Shown piece by piece: positions 25,413 through 39,500 of a DNA stretch of 64,000 nt; position 1 is the stretch's first letter, and every line of letters begins with the position of its first letter. Below the pieces are notes generated by a model. That model had not been told where the DNA came from. It did no database searches and saw nothing but the letters and a program-made list of their open reading frames with translations. The stretch lies in NCBI RefSeq assembly GCF_030247195.1, contig NC_080670.1, positions 96,990,401 through 97,054,400 of the forward strand. The letters run 5' to 3'. This DNA comes from Topomyia yanbarensis. Taxonomy: Eukaryota; Arthropoda; Insecta; Diptera; Culicidae. The position numbers and the translations under genes were made by a program.

Positions 25413-26219
25413 CATACATCATTGCAAAAGCTGCTTCTGCGAGAGGAATTACTTACCATCATGAACAGGAATATTAATATCATACTAGTTTTGTCAACAC
25501 TTAGCTAAGACTTTTCATCTCAAAAATATTAATGGTGTCCTGTATCAGGAAGTTATAATTTTCAGCTAAAAGGTGAGACTTTCCAAACTCTCAAATTCCG
25601 CTGAATTCACCGTTGAACTAAACACAACTATTTGGCGAAAAGTGCTTGTGAATTGACAAACCACTAGGTCTTCTGTGAAACTAACTTAGACTTAGAATTC
25701 GTTAAAATATTAAACAACTTTTCCGAATAATTTCAAATCGGTTTTTAGTTGGTAACAAAGTTGTATACAATTAAATAATCTATCAGATTCTCACTTTTAG
25801 TGTTGTTCAAATGTCTAAAGCACCATCTAGGGGCAGAACTATGAACTAGTTCCATTGTAAAATCTATGTTTCACGAAAAAAAAACATAAAAAAAAGTTAC
25901 TCTAGATCCCCCGACGGATTATTTTGATTTTGGTTTCAAATGAAAGGGGAAAGCCCATTCTTTCATATCCTGAAGTTCCAGAGATGCTGATTTTTTTTGC
26001 ATAAAGTTGTTAAAAAGACACCGTGTCGCAAAAAGGCATTTAAGTCTATATACAAAATTATTTTCGATTTTTGCCTATTTATTGCTTATTGATATATGAA
26101 CAGGTGCAATAATGGCAAAATAAAAAGCTTGTTCCCTACAAGAAGTGTGACTATGTGTATGTGTGCGTGTGTTTTTATAGAGAGCAATAAAAAAACTTTC
26201 AAGAGAATCCTGAGACAGG
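25413..26219. other. Unclassified DNA, no gene
   Basis: AT-rich. A short CAAATGAAAGG phrase near 25936 recalls family B modules but no boundary is seen. Confidence 0.5.
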
Positions 26220-26699
26220 GAAAATGAACAAAAACCCTAATGTCTCAGGGAACGGGTTTGGGCTGCCATCACCCGAACACGCTATAAAACCACTACTCTT
26301 GCCCAGAACCTGATTCCTCCCCGGTACTACCTTACGGCATTACTTCGAGGAGGGGTTTTTATGTGCATAGCACCCACTCTAATTCAACTACTTACTATTT
26401 GGCACCGCCAAGTTGACGCATTTGTGCCTATTAAATAAACGATCTGAATAAAACTACTTACTAGTTCGTTTCTTCAACAGGGTTACAGCACAACTGCTGG
26501 ACACACCACCAATTCTCCACCATCCACACAGACTGGCAATTTCTGCATGGCAGTCGGAAAGCTGGCTGTGAGTCGAGACTTAGTGCTCCTCCCCTACGAA
26601 GACAATCTGGGCGGCAAACTTCAGACTGTCTAATTCACCGAGCCCTTCTGTTAAATGCAGCTTAGCACCGCACTCCCTTCTCCCATCATTCAGAGCCGT
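26220..26699 (+). other. GC-richer leader of the tandem-module block
   Basis: Contains a TATAAAA at 26282-26288, a CTTCGAGGAGGGG stretch near 26345 and an AATAAA near 26430. This combination could be a promoter or UTR of a retroelement, but no coding sequence follows. Confidence 0.35.
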
Positions 26700-27340
26700 T
26701 TACTCAGTCTAGTTCCCGACGATGGACCTGGCCTACTCCGACGTAGAATTCCCTGGCGAGAGAAGTTCTCCCGAAACCGAGCCAACTAACCAGGTGTCGA
26801 GGTCAGTTCGGCAATTCCGGTGGAGCAGGGCGTCCGGTTCGCTGATGCCCCAACGACCTGTGACTGGTGGTATCTCGTCGCTGTCTACTCAGTCTAATCC
26901 CCGGCGGTGAATCTAGCTTACGCCGACGAAGAGTGCCCCGGTGAAGAAAGTTCTCCAGATACCGATTCTTCTATTGTTTTAGCACCACAATTTATTGAGC
27001 CCTTTGGCTGCCTGTTCGTTGCCATTTAGCACCGTAACTCATTTAAGCCCTTTGGTTCCTTTCTCATTCCATTTCGCTCTACTTCCCCGACGAGCCATTC
27101 AGCTCCCGCCCTTACTTGTTCGTGAATTACTCGGTCTAGTCCCCGACAATGGATCTAGCCTACTCCGACAGAGAATTCCCCGGCGAGAGAGGTTCTCCCG
27201 AAACCGAGCGGTTGATTTCCCCCGCTACCATTATTCGTTTCCGTGAGCCATTTTGCTTCCCGCTTCGTTCCGATCTACTCGATCTAGTTCCCGGCGGTGA
27301 ATCTAGCCTACTCAACGGGCCAGCCAGTAGGTACTGAGGT
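26700..27340 (+). repeat. Tandem GC-rich modules
   Basis: Four copies of a module start with ACTCAGTCTAGT-like text and run through GATGGACCTGGCCTACTCCG and GGCGAGAGAAGTTCTCCCG, at ~26702, 26886, 27129 and 27279. Spacing is irregular (about 150-240 bases). A second phrase, GAGCCCTTTGG, recurs at ~26639, 26997 and 27046. Tandem GC-rich modules of this kind are known as promoter-bearing 5' UTRs of some LINE elements; that role here is inference. The short frames inside are not protein-like. Confidence 0.65.
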
Positions 27341-28198
27341 CCATGTAAAAACAATTATCTAGGCCGTGATTTTTTTTTCTTTTTTTCATATTCTGTCATT
27401 TTATTCGAAAATAAAATAAAAAACCGCAAAAAAACAAGAAAAATGACGAATTGCCCGACGGGGGCCTTAAAATTTAAACTATTTTTGGAAATTTCAACAA
27501 CTAAAAAAAATATTTTTGAGTAGCCTATTACTAGTATTTCACTATAGATGTGAATTGGTTAAGTGGAATAATTCGGAAGTTTAGCTTTTTTGGGAATACT
27601 TTGCCCACCTAAAGGTGGTGTTGGGCACGTGAGCGAAGAGAATTTTCAGTCTTTAGTGATTACTTATTGTACCGAAACTAGCGAGGGGTGCGAGTGTTCT
27701 CTGCGAAGAAAGATTTTGAAAAAATTTATGTTGCCGAGCACGGCGAAGTGTTTTTGATGCGTTCGGGGACCACGGCGTAAGATTAGTGTGTTTATTTAAG
27801 TGGATAATTTTATCCCTCTGTGGCCAAGACCAAGTCCCAAGGGTCCCCGACCATACATTAAGTTCGATAATTTTATTACCTCACTTCGTGAGTGGGGCCC
27901 AAAGGATTTTTTTGTTTCTGTTTGCCGAACACGGCAGGTAGTGTATTTAGATGCGTCCGGTACCCGGGAGAACGGCACGGTATAAGATGAGTGGTTTATT
28001 TTTTAGTGAAGTATTCCACCCTACCGTAGCCGCCACCGGGGCAGGAGCATACATTTCGTGCGAGTGTGTTTATTTTTTCATTCGGACCAAAGACCGTGTT
28101 TTTGTCGTCGGGAACTGACGGCTGCTTTTGGAAAACTCCCAAGTGAGTAATCCATATAAAAACATACCGTCAGTCCAAAAACGGCACGAGAAAGTTTT
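27341..28198. other. Region downstream of the Ty3/gypsy pol, possible LTR/3' UTR
   Basis: Non-coding. It lies 3' of the integrase on the minus strand, where the 3' UTR and LTR would be expected. Several short phrases repeat (GTGTTTATTTA near 27788 and 28065; CGAACACGGC and CGAGCACGGC near 27924 and 27735). LTR ends could not be assigned because the partner LTR is not recognisable beside gag. Confidence 0.4.
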
Positions 28199-30420
28199 TT
28201 ATGCTAGTTTAAGGAGATTTGCTGGCCAAACTCCGAGGGTTTTATCTGATAAATCCTCCAGCTCATAGGAGGATACACCTCCTTTGGTGATAATTTTTTC
28301 CGGTAAGTATTGTGGTCCTAGTTTAGTATTATAAGACTCGAGTGCATTCGACAACTTCATGTTTCGACGGTAAACCATTTGTCCAGTTTCAAAAGGTTTG
28401 GCGGAATTTCGGTGGCGCAAGTTGTATTGATGTCAAAGGCCCTCGCTTGCCTTGATTCTTGACCACAATCTCCAAGATTTTGTCTAACTGTTGGTGTCTT
28501 GTTTCTAAGTCACCCTCACCGGAAATCCCGCTGAAGTCATCGGCAGATGCCATTTCACACCCGTGTATGATGAAATGAGGTCTAAACCCAGTGGAGGAAT
28601 GAACAGTAGTATTTAAGATGCGATCGGTGATGTGGACATCCCAGTTGCGCTGCTCGGTTCGAGCATATGCCCGGATCGCAGTGTTTATCGAGCGATTTGT
28701 TTGTTCCACTGGGTTAGCCTGCGAATGATAGCAGGAGCTCAGCCAATGTTTGACGTTGATTTCTTTTATGAATTGACTGAACTCCTTCGAGGTGAAAGTG
28801 GAGGCACTGTCGCTCAGTAGAATTTCCGTGCTACCATGGCGATTGAACCGCTGTTCACGCAATATCGTACAGAGTGACGTAATAGCGATTTTGCGAACAG
28901 GGGTTGACATGACGTACTTGCTGAAGACATCGAGGAAGACAAGCAAGTGTTGGTTGCCATGTTTGCTTTTTGGGAGGGGACCGATGTAGTCCACAGAAAC
29001 CATTTGCCATGGTGCGTTAGACAATTCTAAATTGCAATTCTAAACTTCAACGACTCAAACGTGAACTGGTTTTCCATTTAGTCTTCAGTATCCATGTAAT
29101 CGCTGACGAATCAGTGACCAGTCGAAAATGATAACCTTCCAAGTAACCTCGAATGTGTTCAACCGCCATTATCACCGCCAGACCTTCCTTCTCAGTCGCA
29201 TGATAGTTCCTTTGGGGAGTGGTCAGTTTGTGTGAAAAGTAGGCAACTACTTTCTCATCCTCGGGATACTCCTGCACCAGAACCGCAGCGACTGCTACGC
29301 CACTAGCGTCTGTCTGAAGGATGAACTCTTTTGAAAAGTCTAGTGGGGCTAAGACTGGAGGAGTGACTAGAAGTTCCTTAATTTTAAGGAACGCGAGTTC
29401 TGCCTCGGAGTTCCAAACTAAGCTCTTGGTTTTTGTTTTGAGCAGATCGGTCAAGGGAGCTGTTACCTTTCTGAACAGATCAATGAAGCGGCGGTAATAA
29501 CCGCACATACCGAGAAAACGACGAAGTTTCGTCACGGTAACCGGTCTCTGATAGTCGAGAATCGGTTGAATTTGTCAGGGTTGAACTTGAGCCCGTCCTG
29601 ATTCGACAAATAACCAAGAAATTTAAGATCGGGGAGTCCAAAACGGGATTTTTCCAAATTGATGGTTAGGTTGGCTCTTGCTAGACAATCGGCCACTGCT
29701 TTGAACTGTATGTGATGCTCGAACGTGTCGCTTACCACGATAATGTCATCTAGGTAGACGAAAACGTAAGGTTTCCATTTACCTCGTCCTAGAACCAGAC
29801 CTTAGACAGTTTCTTTGGGCTCATGTGATAAGGATATCGGCAAACGGGTGCCGCACCTTGGAATTCATCTTTCATGACAATCCTGTGCTTTGTGAATGAG
29901 ATTGGGCTTAACTTTCCGGGATCTACTGCCTGGAAACATTTCTTTACTTCTTTTACGCGCGCTAACTGTTCCGAAGTGAGTATCGACGCGCGCGGTACTT
30001 CATCTTCTTCGTCGTCGTCGGATTCCTGATCTGAGTTCAACAGAGCACAGCTTTGTATCTCAGGAGAAATCCCAAAGGCGCGCCAAAAGTCCATACCTAG
30101 AATGGAGTTGACGGTCAGATGCTCTACTACAAGAGTGCATAGGACCTTTGTCAAATTTTGAAAAGTATACGGGAGATACGCTTGTCCAATGATTGGTAAG
30201 GATTGACCATTTGCAGAGCGAAGTTCGAATGGTCGTTCCAAACTTTTCAAGGGACTTTCCGAAAACTTTTGGTATAGTTTTTTAATTATAATCGTGGCGT
30301 TACTACCACTGTCGAGCTGGGTTTTGAAGGATTTGCCGTACACTGCGATAATTGCAAACGGACGGTTATCGACCCGATCAGAAAACCATATCAAAAATAC
30401 ATCAAAATTATTGCTCGATT
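28199..30420 (-). pseudogene. Decayed Ty3/gypsy pol (protease, RT, RNase H, integrase)
   Basis: On the minus strand the domains are in Ty3/gypsy order. The protease carries LDSGSNATI, with the D-S-G site, near 30300. The RT start HRIVMKDEF lies near 29880, then a junction jumps from [10 protein letters not shown] to KPYVFVYLDDIIVVSD (YLDD at ~29744-29755), so the RT fingers and part of the palm are deleted. The RT thumb and connection GYYRRFIDLF follow, then RNase H with QTDASGVAVAAVL and YHATEKEGLAV. A second deletion removes the RNase H to integrase linker with its zinc finger. The integrase core has VDYIGP, LLSDSAS and a PVEQTNR glutamate, and then a GPQYLPEKI C-terminal region. Frameshifts lie near 29790, 29535 and 28400. 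Dead copy. Confidence 0.9.
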
Positions 30421-30777
<357 letters not shown>

Positions 30778-30782
30778 TATGA

Positions 30783-31058
30783 TCATATAATTTTTAATTT
30801 TATGCATTTCATGTTCAGTCATTCGTTTTATTTCATTCAATTTGTTAGTATGAGTCAATTTATTCTATTAATCTTTTAACTATTTCTGAATATTATCTTA
30901 ATTTTTATGTAATAACCTAATCTAATTTGATTCGTGTATATTATAATTTTGATTTCCATTAATTTTTCTACTCATTTTATGAATTTAAAAACCTATTGTT
31001 TCATTTTTTGCTTTACTTTTTTATTTCGATCGTTTTGTTGATTTCTATAATTTATATA
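30783..31058 (+). repeat. Direct copy of segment D (also 33745-34008)
   Basis: Text from TTTTATGCATTTCATG to CGATCGTTTTGTTGATTTC is the same as at 33747-34005. Inverted copies lie at 36264-36535 and 48660-48930. It abuts segment E without the satellite between. Confidence 0.85.
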
Positions 31059-31059
31059 T

Positions 31060-31362
31060 AGTTTTAATCATTTTATTCAAATAATTTATTTGATTCAATT
31101 TATTTCTTTATATTAATTTATAACATTTTATCATTGTTCAATTTTTCATTTTAATCAATGCGTTTAATTCTGCTCATTTTCTTCTTTTTATTCATTTTAT
31201 CACTTCAGCTCATTTTGTTTATTTGATTCGTTTGTTTTATTTATACATTTCATTAACTTTTTTACTTTATTCATTTTGTTCATCCATTCTTTTTATTCAT
31301 TTGATCCATATAATAAATTTGATTCATTGTATTCACTGGATGAATTAAATCAATTTAATTCA
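31060..31362 (+). repeat. Segment E, satellite-proximal flank
   Basis: TTAATCATTTTATTC through TTCACTGGATGAATTAAATC. Reverse-complement copies lie at ~42125-42437 and ~50460-50760. It marks one border of each 9-bp satellite array. Confidence 0.85.
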
Positions 31363-33740
31363 TTTAATTCATTTGATTCATTTGATTCATGTGATTCATT
31401 TGATTCATATGATTCATTTGATTAATTTGATTAATTTGATTAATTTGATTAATATAATTAATTTGATTAATTTGATTAATTTGATTCATTTGATTCATTT
31501 GATTCATTTGATTCATTTGATTCATTTGATTCATTTGATTCATTTGATTCATTTGAATCATTTGATTCATTTGATTCATTTGATTCATTTGATTCATTTG
31601 ATTCATTTGATTCATTTGATTCATTTGATTCTTTTGATTCATTTGATTCATTTGATTCATTTGATTCATTTGATTCATTTGATTCATTTGATTCATTTGA
31701 TTCATTTGATTCATTTGATTCATTTGATTCATTTGATTCATTTGATTCATTTGATTCATTTGATTCATTTGATTCATTTGATTCATTTGATTCATTTGAT
31801 TCATTTGATTCATTTGATTCATTTGATTCATTTGATTCATTTGATTCATTTGATTCATTTGATTCATTTGATTCATTTGATTCATTTGATTCATTTGATT
31901 CATTTGATTCATTTGATTCATTTGATTCATTTGATTCATTTGATTCATTTGATTCATTTGATTCATTTGATTCATTTGATTCATTTGATTCATTTGATTC
32001 ATTTGATTCATTTGATTCATTTGATTCATTTGATTCATTTGATTCATTTGATTCATTTGATTCATTTGATTCATTTGATTCATTTCATTCATTTCATTCA
32101 TTTCATTCATTTGATTCATTTTATTCATTTTATTCATTTTATTCATTTTATTCATTTTATTCATTTGATTCATTTGATTCATTTGATTCATTTGATTCAT
32201 TTGATTCATTTGATTCATTTGATTCATTTGATTCATTTGATTCATTTGATTCATTTGATTCATTTGATTCATTTGATTCATTTGATTCATTTGATTCATT
32301 TGATTCATTTGATTCATTTGATTCATTTGATTCATTTGATTCATTTGATTCATTTGATTCATTTGATTCATTTGATTCATTTGATTCATTTGATTCGTTT
32401 GATTCATTTGATTCATTTGATTCATTTGATTCATTTGATTTATTTGATTCATTTGATTCATTTGATTCATTTGATTCATTTGATTCATTTGATTCATCTG
32501 ATTCATTTGATTCATTTGATTCATTTGATTCATTTGATTCTTTTGATTCATTTGATTCATTTGATTCATTTGATTCATTTGGTTCATTTGATTCATTTGA
32601 TTCATTTGATTCATTTGATTCATTTGATTCATTTGATTCATTTGATTCATTTGATTCATTTGATTCATTTGATTCATTTGATTCATTTGATTCATTTGAT
32701 TCATTTGATTCATTTGATTCATTTGATTCATTTGATTCATTTGATTCATTTGATTCATTTGATTCATTTGATTCATTTGATTCATTTGATTCATTTGATT
32801 CATTTGATTCATTTGATTCATTTGATTCATTTGATTCATTTGATTCATTTGATTCATTTGATTCATTTGATTCATTTGATTCATTTGATTCATTTGATTC
32901 ATTTGATTCATTTGATTCATTTGATTCATTTGATTCATTTGATTCATTTGATTCATTTGATTCATTTGATTCATTTGATTCATTTGATTCATTTGATTCA
33001 TTTGATTCATTTGATTCATTTGATTCATTTGATTCATTTGATTCATTTGATTCATTTGATTCATTTGATTCATTTGATTCATTTGATTCATTTGATTCAT
33101 TTGATTCATTTGATTCATTTGATTCATTTGATTCATTTGATTCATTTGATTCATTTGATTCATTTGATTCATTTGATTCATTTGATTCATTTGATTCATT
33201 TGATTCATTTGATTCATTTGATTCATTTGATTCATTTGATTCATTTGATTCATTTGATTCATTTGATTCATTTGATTCATTTGATTCATTTGATTCATTT
33301 GATTCATTTGATTCATTTGATTCATTTGATTCATTTGATTCATTTGATTCATTTGATTCATTTGATTCATTTGATTCATTTGATTCATTTGATTCATTTG
33401 ATTCGTTTGATTCGTTTGATTCATTTGATTCATTTGATTCATTTGATTCATTTGATTCATTTGATTCATTTGATTCATTTGATTCATTTGATTCATCTGA
33501 TTCATTTGATTCATTTGATTCATTTGATTCATTTGATTCATTTGATTCATTTGATTCATTTGATTCATTTGATTCTTTTGATTCATTTGATTCATTTGAT
33601 TCATTTGGTTCATTTGATTCATTTGATTCATTTGATTCATTTGATTCATTTGATTCATTTGATTCATTTGATTCATTTGATTCATTTGATTCATTTGATT
33701 CATTTGATTCATTTGATTCATTTTATTCATTTTATTCATA
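31363..33740 (+). repeat. 9-bp satellite array 1, unit GATTCATTT
   Basis: About 260 units with rare point variants (GATTAATTT at the left edge, blocks of CATTCATTT and TATTCATTT near 32080-32165, paired GATTCGTTT near 33402-33420). Two of three frames per strand lack stops, which gives an open frame of 814 or 818 codons (MNQ or HLI repeats). These are translation by-products, not genes. Confidence 0.97.
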
Positions 33741-34165
33741 TCTTTAATTTTATGCATTTCATGTTCAGTCATTCGTTTTATTTCATTCAATTTGTTAGTA
33801 TGAGTCAATTTATTCTATTAATCTTTTAACTATTTCTGAATATTATCTTAATTTTTATGTAATAACCTAATCTAATTTGATTCGTGTATATTATAATTTT
33901 GATTTCCATTAATTTTTCTACTCATTTTATGAATTTAAAAACCTATTGTTTCATTTTTTGCTTTACTTTTTTATTTCGATCGTTTTGTTGATTTCTATAA
34001 TTTATTCAGTTTATTCGAGATTTTATTCGTGCAAGACTAGAAACTGTTTTCATCCCACCTCTAGTTGGGTGCCTACTTCTCGTTAGTTGTGCAAACTAAT
34101 CCAATAGTGAAATGTGTAAGAAATGTCTCATCTCACTGCTAGGTGGATTAAATCGGTTTTTAATT
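33741..34165 (+). repeat. Segment D and family A 3' terminus
   Basis: Segment D (33745-34008) is followed by a unique-looking stretch and then AAGAAATGTCTCATCTCACT and GCTAGGTGGATTAAATCGG at ~34116-34156. That is the family A 3' end. The order E, satellite, D, 3' end is the same as in the two longer minus-strand copies. Confidence 0.85.
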
Positions 34166-34428
34166 AATAAATCAAATAATTTCTTGTGAAAGATAATTCT
34201 CATTAGTACAATTTGCATTTAATTTCGATGTGTTAATAATTTTGTTATTGTTATTACCGTCGCAGCTACTTGTTAGAAGTTGTTCTAACCTAGAACTCGC
34301 AGTTAGTTAAGCGTACTTCCATAATTTATATTTTTCCTGAGGCGTTCCTGTTTTGCGCCTTACATCCTTAGTATATTTAAAAAGCTTACTCCTATTATTT
34401 CACATGTTCTTCTTTCTTATACTCTTCT

Positions 34429-34623
34429 TTAATAGTTTGCCAGCAATTTATATACGTTTTGCTTCCATTCCTCTTCAGGGTTTACAGAGTGCTGTTCTTT
34501 TGGTTTGTATGTCGAAACCGCTCTAATCAAATCTCTAAAGCTACTTGCTGCTTCGTAGGCCTGCAGCGGAACATTTTCTCTGTTATGTTCTGTAATCAGC
34601 GAGTAACTTAACAGAACGTACAT
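34429..34623 (-). other. 64-codon open frame, palindrome copy 1
   Basis: It encodes a hydrophilic product starting MYVLLSYSLITEH and ending EEEWKQNVYKLLANY. The composition is more protein-like than the neighbouring low-complexity frames, and a CTGCAG lies inside the frame just before an AYEAASSFRDLI segment, so a terminal exon with an AG acceptor is conceivable. I do not recognise the family, and no upstream exon is visible. An identical copy lies at 35652-35846. Confidence 0.3.
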
Positions 34624-34907
34624 TCTCTTGTGTATTTACATTCCAACCTATGACAAGACAAGACTACCAGTAATGCGATTTGGAGCCAGTACTTGGGAGG
34701 ATTCATCTCTGATGGCATCATTATAGCTTCGTAAAACTATCTTGGAAAGATATTATTTTACTGTTCTTACTATGTTGAAAAGACAATGTGGTTGATATAA
34801 ATATGATATGTTATATGATATCATTATTGACAAATCTAAACATGATATAATTTAAATTTTATTCATAATTTGTTCCAAGCGACATATATCAAAATTATAT
34901 GATCATA

Positions 34908-35367
<460 letters not shown>

Positions 35368-35651
35368 TATGATCATATAATTTTGATATATGTCGCTTGG
35401 AACAAATTATGAATAAAATTTAAATTATATCATGTTTAGATTTGTCAATAATGATATCATATAACATATCATATTTATATCAACCACATTGTCTTTTCAA
35501 CATAGTAAGAACAGTAAAATAATATCTTTCCAAGATAGTTTTACGAAGCTATAATGATGCCATCAGAGATGAATCCTCCCAAGTACTGGCTCCAAATCGC
35601 ATTACTGGTAGTCTTGTCTTGTCATAGGTTGGAATGTAAATACACAAGAGA

Positions 35652-35846
35652 ATGTACGTTCTGTTAAGTTACTCGCTGATTACAGAACATAACAGAGAAA
35701 ATGTTCCGCTGCAGGCCTACGAAGCAGCAAGTAGCTTTAGAGATTTGATTAGAGCGGTTTCGACATACAAACCAAAAGAACAGCACTCTGTAAACCCTGA
35801 AGAGGAATGGAAGCAAAACGTATATAAATTGCTGGCAAACTATTAA
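35652..35846 (+). other. 64-codon open frame, palindrome copy 2
   Basis: Mirror image of 34429-34623 with the same predicted product. The same remarks apply; a captured terminal exon is possible but unproven. Confidence 0.3.
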
Positions 35847-36535
35847 AGAAGAGTATAAGAAAGAAGAACATGTGAAATAATAGGAGTAAGCTTTTTAAAT
35901 ATACTAAGGATGTAAGGCGCAAAACAGGAACGCCTCAGGAAAAATATAAATTATGGAAGTACGCTTAACTAACTGCGAGTTCTAGGTTAGAACAACTTCT
36001 AACAAGTAGCTGCGACGGTAATAACAATAACAAAATTATTAACACATCGAAATTAAATGCAAATTGTACTAATGAGAATTATCTTTCACAAGAAATTATT
36101 TGATTTATTAATTAAAAACCGATTTAATCCACCTAGCAGTGAGATGAGACATTTCTTACACATTTCACTATTGGATTAGTTTGCACAACTAACGAGAAGT
36201 AGGCACCCAACTAGAGGTGGGATGAAAACAGTTTCTAGTCTTGCACGAATAAAATCTCGAATAAACTGAATAAATTATAGAAATCAACAAAACGATCGAA
36301 ATAAAAAAGTAAAGCAAAAAATGAAACAATAGGTTTTTAAATTCATAAAATGAGTAGAAAAATTAATGGAAATCAAAATTATAATATACACGAATCAAAT
36401 TAGATTAGGTTATTACATAAAAATTAAGATAATATTCAGAAATAGTTAAAAGATTAATAGAATAAATTGACTCATACTAACAAATTGAATGAAATAAAAC
36501 GAATGACTGAACATGAAATGCATAAAATTAAAGAT

Positions 36536-39500
36536 ATGAATAAAATGAATAAAATGAATCAAATGAATCAAATGAATCAAATGAATCAAATGAATCAAAT
36601 GAATCAAATGAATCAAATGAATCAAATGAACCAAATGAATCAAATGAATCAAATGAATCAAATGAATCAAAAGAATCAAATGAATCAAATGAATCAAATG
36701 AATCAAATGAATCAAATGAATCAAATGAATCAAATGAATCAGATGAATCAAATGAATCAAATGAATCAAATGAATCAAATGAATCAAATGAATCAAATGA
36801 ATCAAATGAATCAAATGAATCAAATGAATCAAATGAATCAAATGAATCAAATGAATCAAACGAATCAAACGAATCAAATGAATCAAATGAATCAAATGAA
36901 TCAAATGAATCAAATGAATCAAATGAATCAAATGAATCAAATGAATCAAATGAATCAAATGAATCAAATGAATCAAATGAATCAAATGAATCAAATGAAT
37001 CAAATGAATCAAATGAATCAAATGAATCAAATGAATCAAATGAATCAAATGAATCAAATGAATCAAATGAATCAAATGAATCAAATGAATCAAATGAATC
37101 AAATGAATCAAATGAATCAAATGAATCAAATGAATCAAATGAATCAAATGAATCAAATGAATCAAATGAATCAAATGAATCAAATGAATCAAATGAATCA
37201 AATGAATCAAATGAATCAAATGAATCAAATGAATCAAATGAATTAAATGAATCAAATGAATCAAATGAATCAAATGAATCAAATGAATCAAATGAATCAA
37301 ATGAATCAAATGAATCAAATGAATCAAATGAATCAAATGAATCAAATGAATCAAATGAATCAAATGAATCAAATGAATCAAATGAATCAAATGAATCAAA
37401 TGAATCAAATGAATCAAATGAATCAAATGAATCAAATGAATCAAATGAATCAAATGAATCAAATGAATCAAATGAATCAAATGAATCAAATGAATCAAAT
37501 GAATCAAATGAATCAAATGAATCAAATGAATCAAATGAATCAAATGAATCAAATGAATCAAATGAATCAAATGAATCAAATGAATCAAATGAATCAAATG
37601 AATCAAATGAATCAAATGAATCAAATGAATCAAATGAATCAAATGAATCAAATGAATCAAATGAATCAAATGAATCAAATGAATCAAATGAATCAAATGA
37701 ATCAAATGAATCAAATGAATCAAATGAATCAAATGAATCAAATGAACCAAATGAATCAAATGAATCAAATGAATCAAATGAATCAAAAGAATCAAATGAA
37801 TCAAATGAATCAAATGAATCAAATGAATCAAATGAATCAGATGAATCAAATGAATCAAATGAATCAAATGAATCAAATGAATCAAATGAATCAAATAAAT
37901 CAAATGAATCAAATGAATCAAATGAATCAAATGAATCAAATGAATCAAATGAATCAAATGAATCAAATGAATCAAATGAATCAAACGAATCAAATGAATC
38001 AAATGAATCAAATGAATCAAATGAATCAAATGAATCAAATGAATCAAATGAATCAAATGAATCAAATGAATCAAATGAATCAAATGAATCAAATGAATCA
38101 AATGAATCAAATGAATAAAATGAATAAAATGAATAAAATGAATCAAATGAATCAAATGAATGAAATGAATGAAATGAATGAAATGAATGAAATGAATGAA
38201 ATGAATCAAATGAATCAAATGAATCAAATGAATCAAATGAATCAAATGAATCAAATGAATCAAATGAATCAAATGAATCAAATGAATCAAATGAATCAAA
38301 TGAATCAAATGAATCAAATGAATCAAATGAATCAAATGAATCAAATGAATCAAATGAATCAAATGAATCAAATGAATCAAATGAATCAAATGAATCAAAT
38401 GAATCAAATGAATCAAATGAATCAAATGAATCAAATGAATCAAATGAATCAAATGAATCAAATGAATCAAATGAATCAAATGAATCAAATGAATCAAATG
38501 AATCAAATGAATCAAATGAATCAAATGAATCAAATGAATCAAATGAATCAAATGAATCAAATGAATCAAATGAATCAAATGAATCAAATGAATCAAATGA
38601 ATCAAATGAATCAAATGAATCAAATGAATCAAATGAATCAAATGAATCAAATGAATCAAATGATTCAAATGATTCAAATGAATCAAATGAATCAAATGAA
38701 CCAAATGAATCAAATGAATCAAATGAATCAAATGAATCAAAAGAATCAAATGAATCAAATGAATCAAATGAATCAAATGAATCAGATGAATCAAATGAAT
38801 CAAATGAATCAAATGAATCAAATGAATCAAATGAATCAAATGAATCAAATGAATCAAATGAATCAAATGAATCAAATGAATCAAATGAATCAAATGAATC
38901 AAATGAATCAAATGAATCAAATGAATCAAATGAATCAAATGAATCAAATGAATCAAATGAATCAAATGAATCAAACGAATCAAACGAATCAAATGAATCA
39001 AATGAATCAAATGAATCAAATGAATCAAATGAATCAAATGAATCAAATGAATCAAATGAATCAAATGAATCAAATGAATCAAATGAATCAAATGAATCAA
39101 ATGAATCAAATGAATCAAATGAATCAAATGAATCAAATGAATCAAATGAATCAAATGAATCAAATGAATAAAATGAATAAAATGAATAAAATGAATAAAA
39201 TGAATAAAATGAATCAAATGAATCAAATGAATCAAATGAATCAAATGAATCAAATGAATCAAATGAATCAAATGAATCAAATGAATCAAATGAATCAAAT
39301 GAATCAAATGAATCAAATGAATCAAATGAATCAAATGAATCAAATGAATCAAATGAATCAAATGAATCAAATGAATCAAATGAATCAAATGAATCAAATG
39401 AATCAAATGAATCAAATGAATCAAATGAATCAAATGAATCAAATGAATCAAATGAATCAAATGAATCAAATGAATCAAATGAATCAAATGAATCAAATGA

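Noticed and set aside
26282..26288. TATAAAA as a promoter
   Set aside because: A single AT-rich match in AT-rich DNA with no gene downstream; kept only as a remark in the module entry.
26722..27354. Frames of 62-83 codons in the GC-rich modules
   Set aside because: They repeat with the modules, lie on both strands and lack any domain.
28632..28989. Plus-strand frames over the integrase
   Set aside because: Antisense of the Ty3/gypsy integrase, which has the family motifs.
31363..33740. CRISPR-like array
   Set aside because: Direct repeats without spacers, 9-bp period, eukaryotic context.
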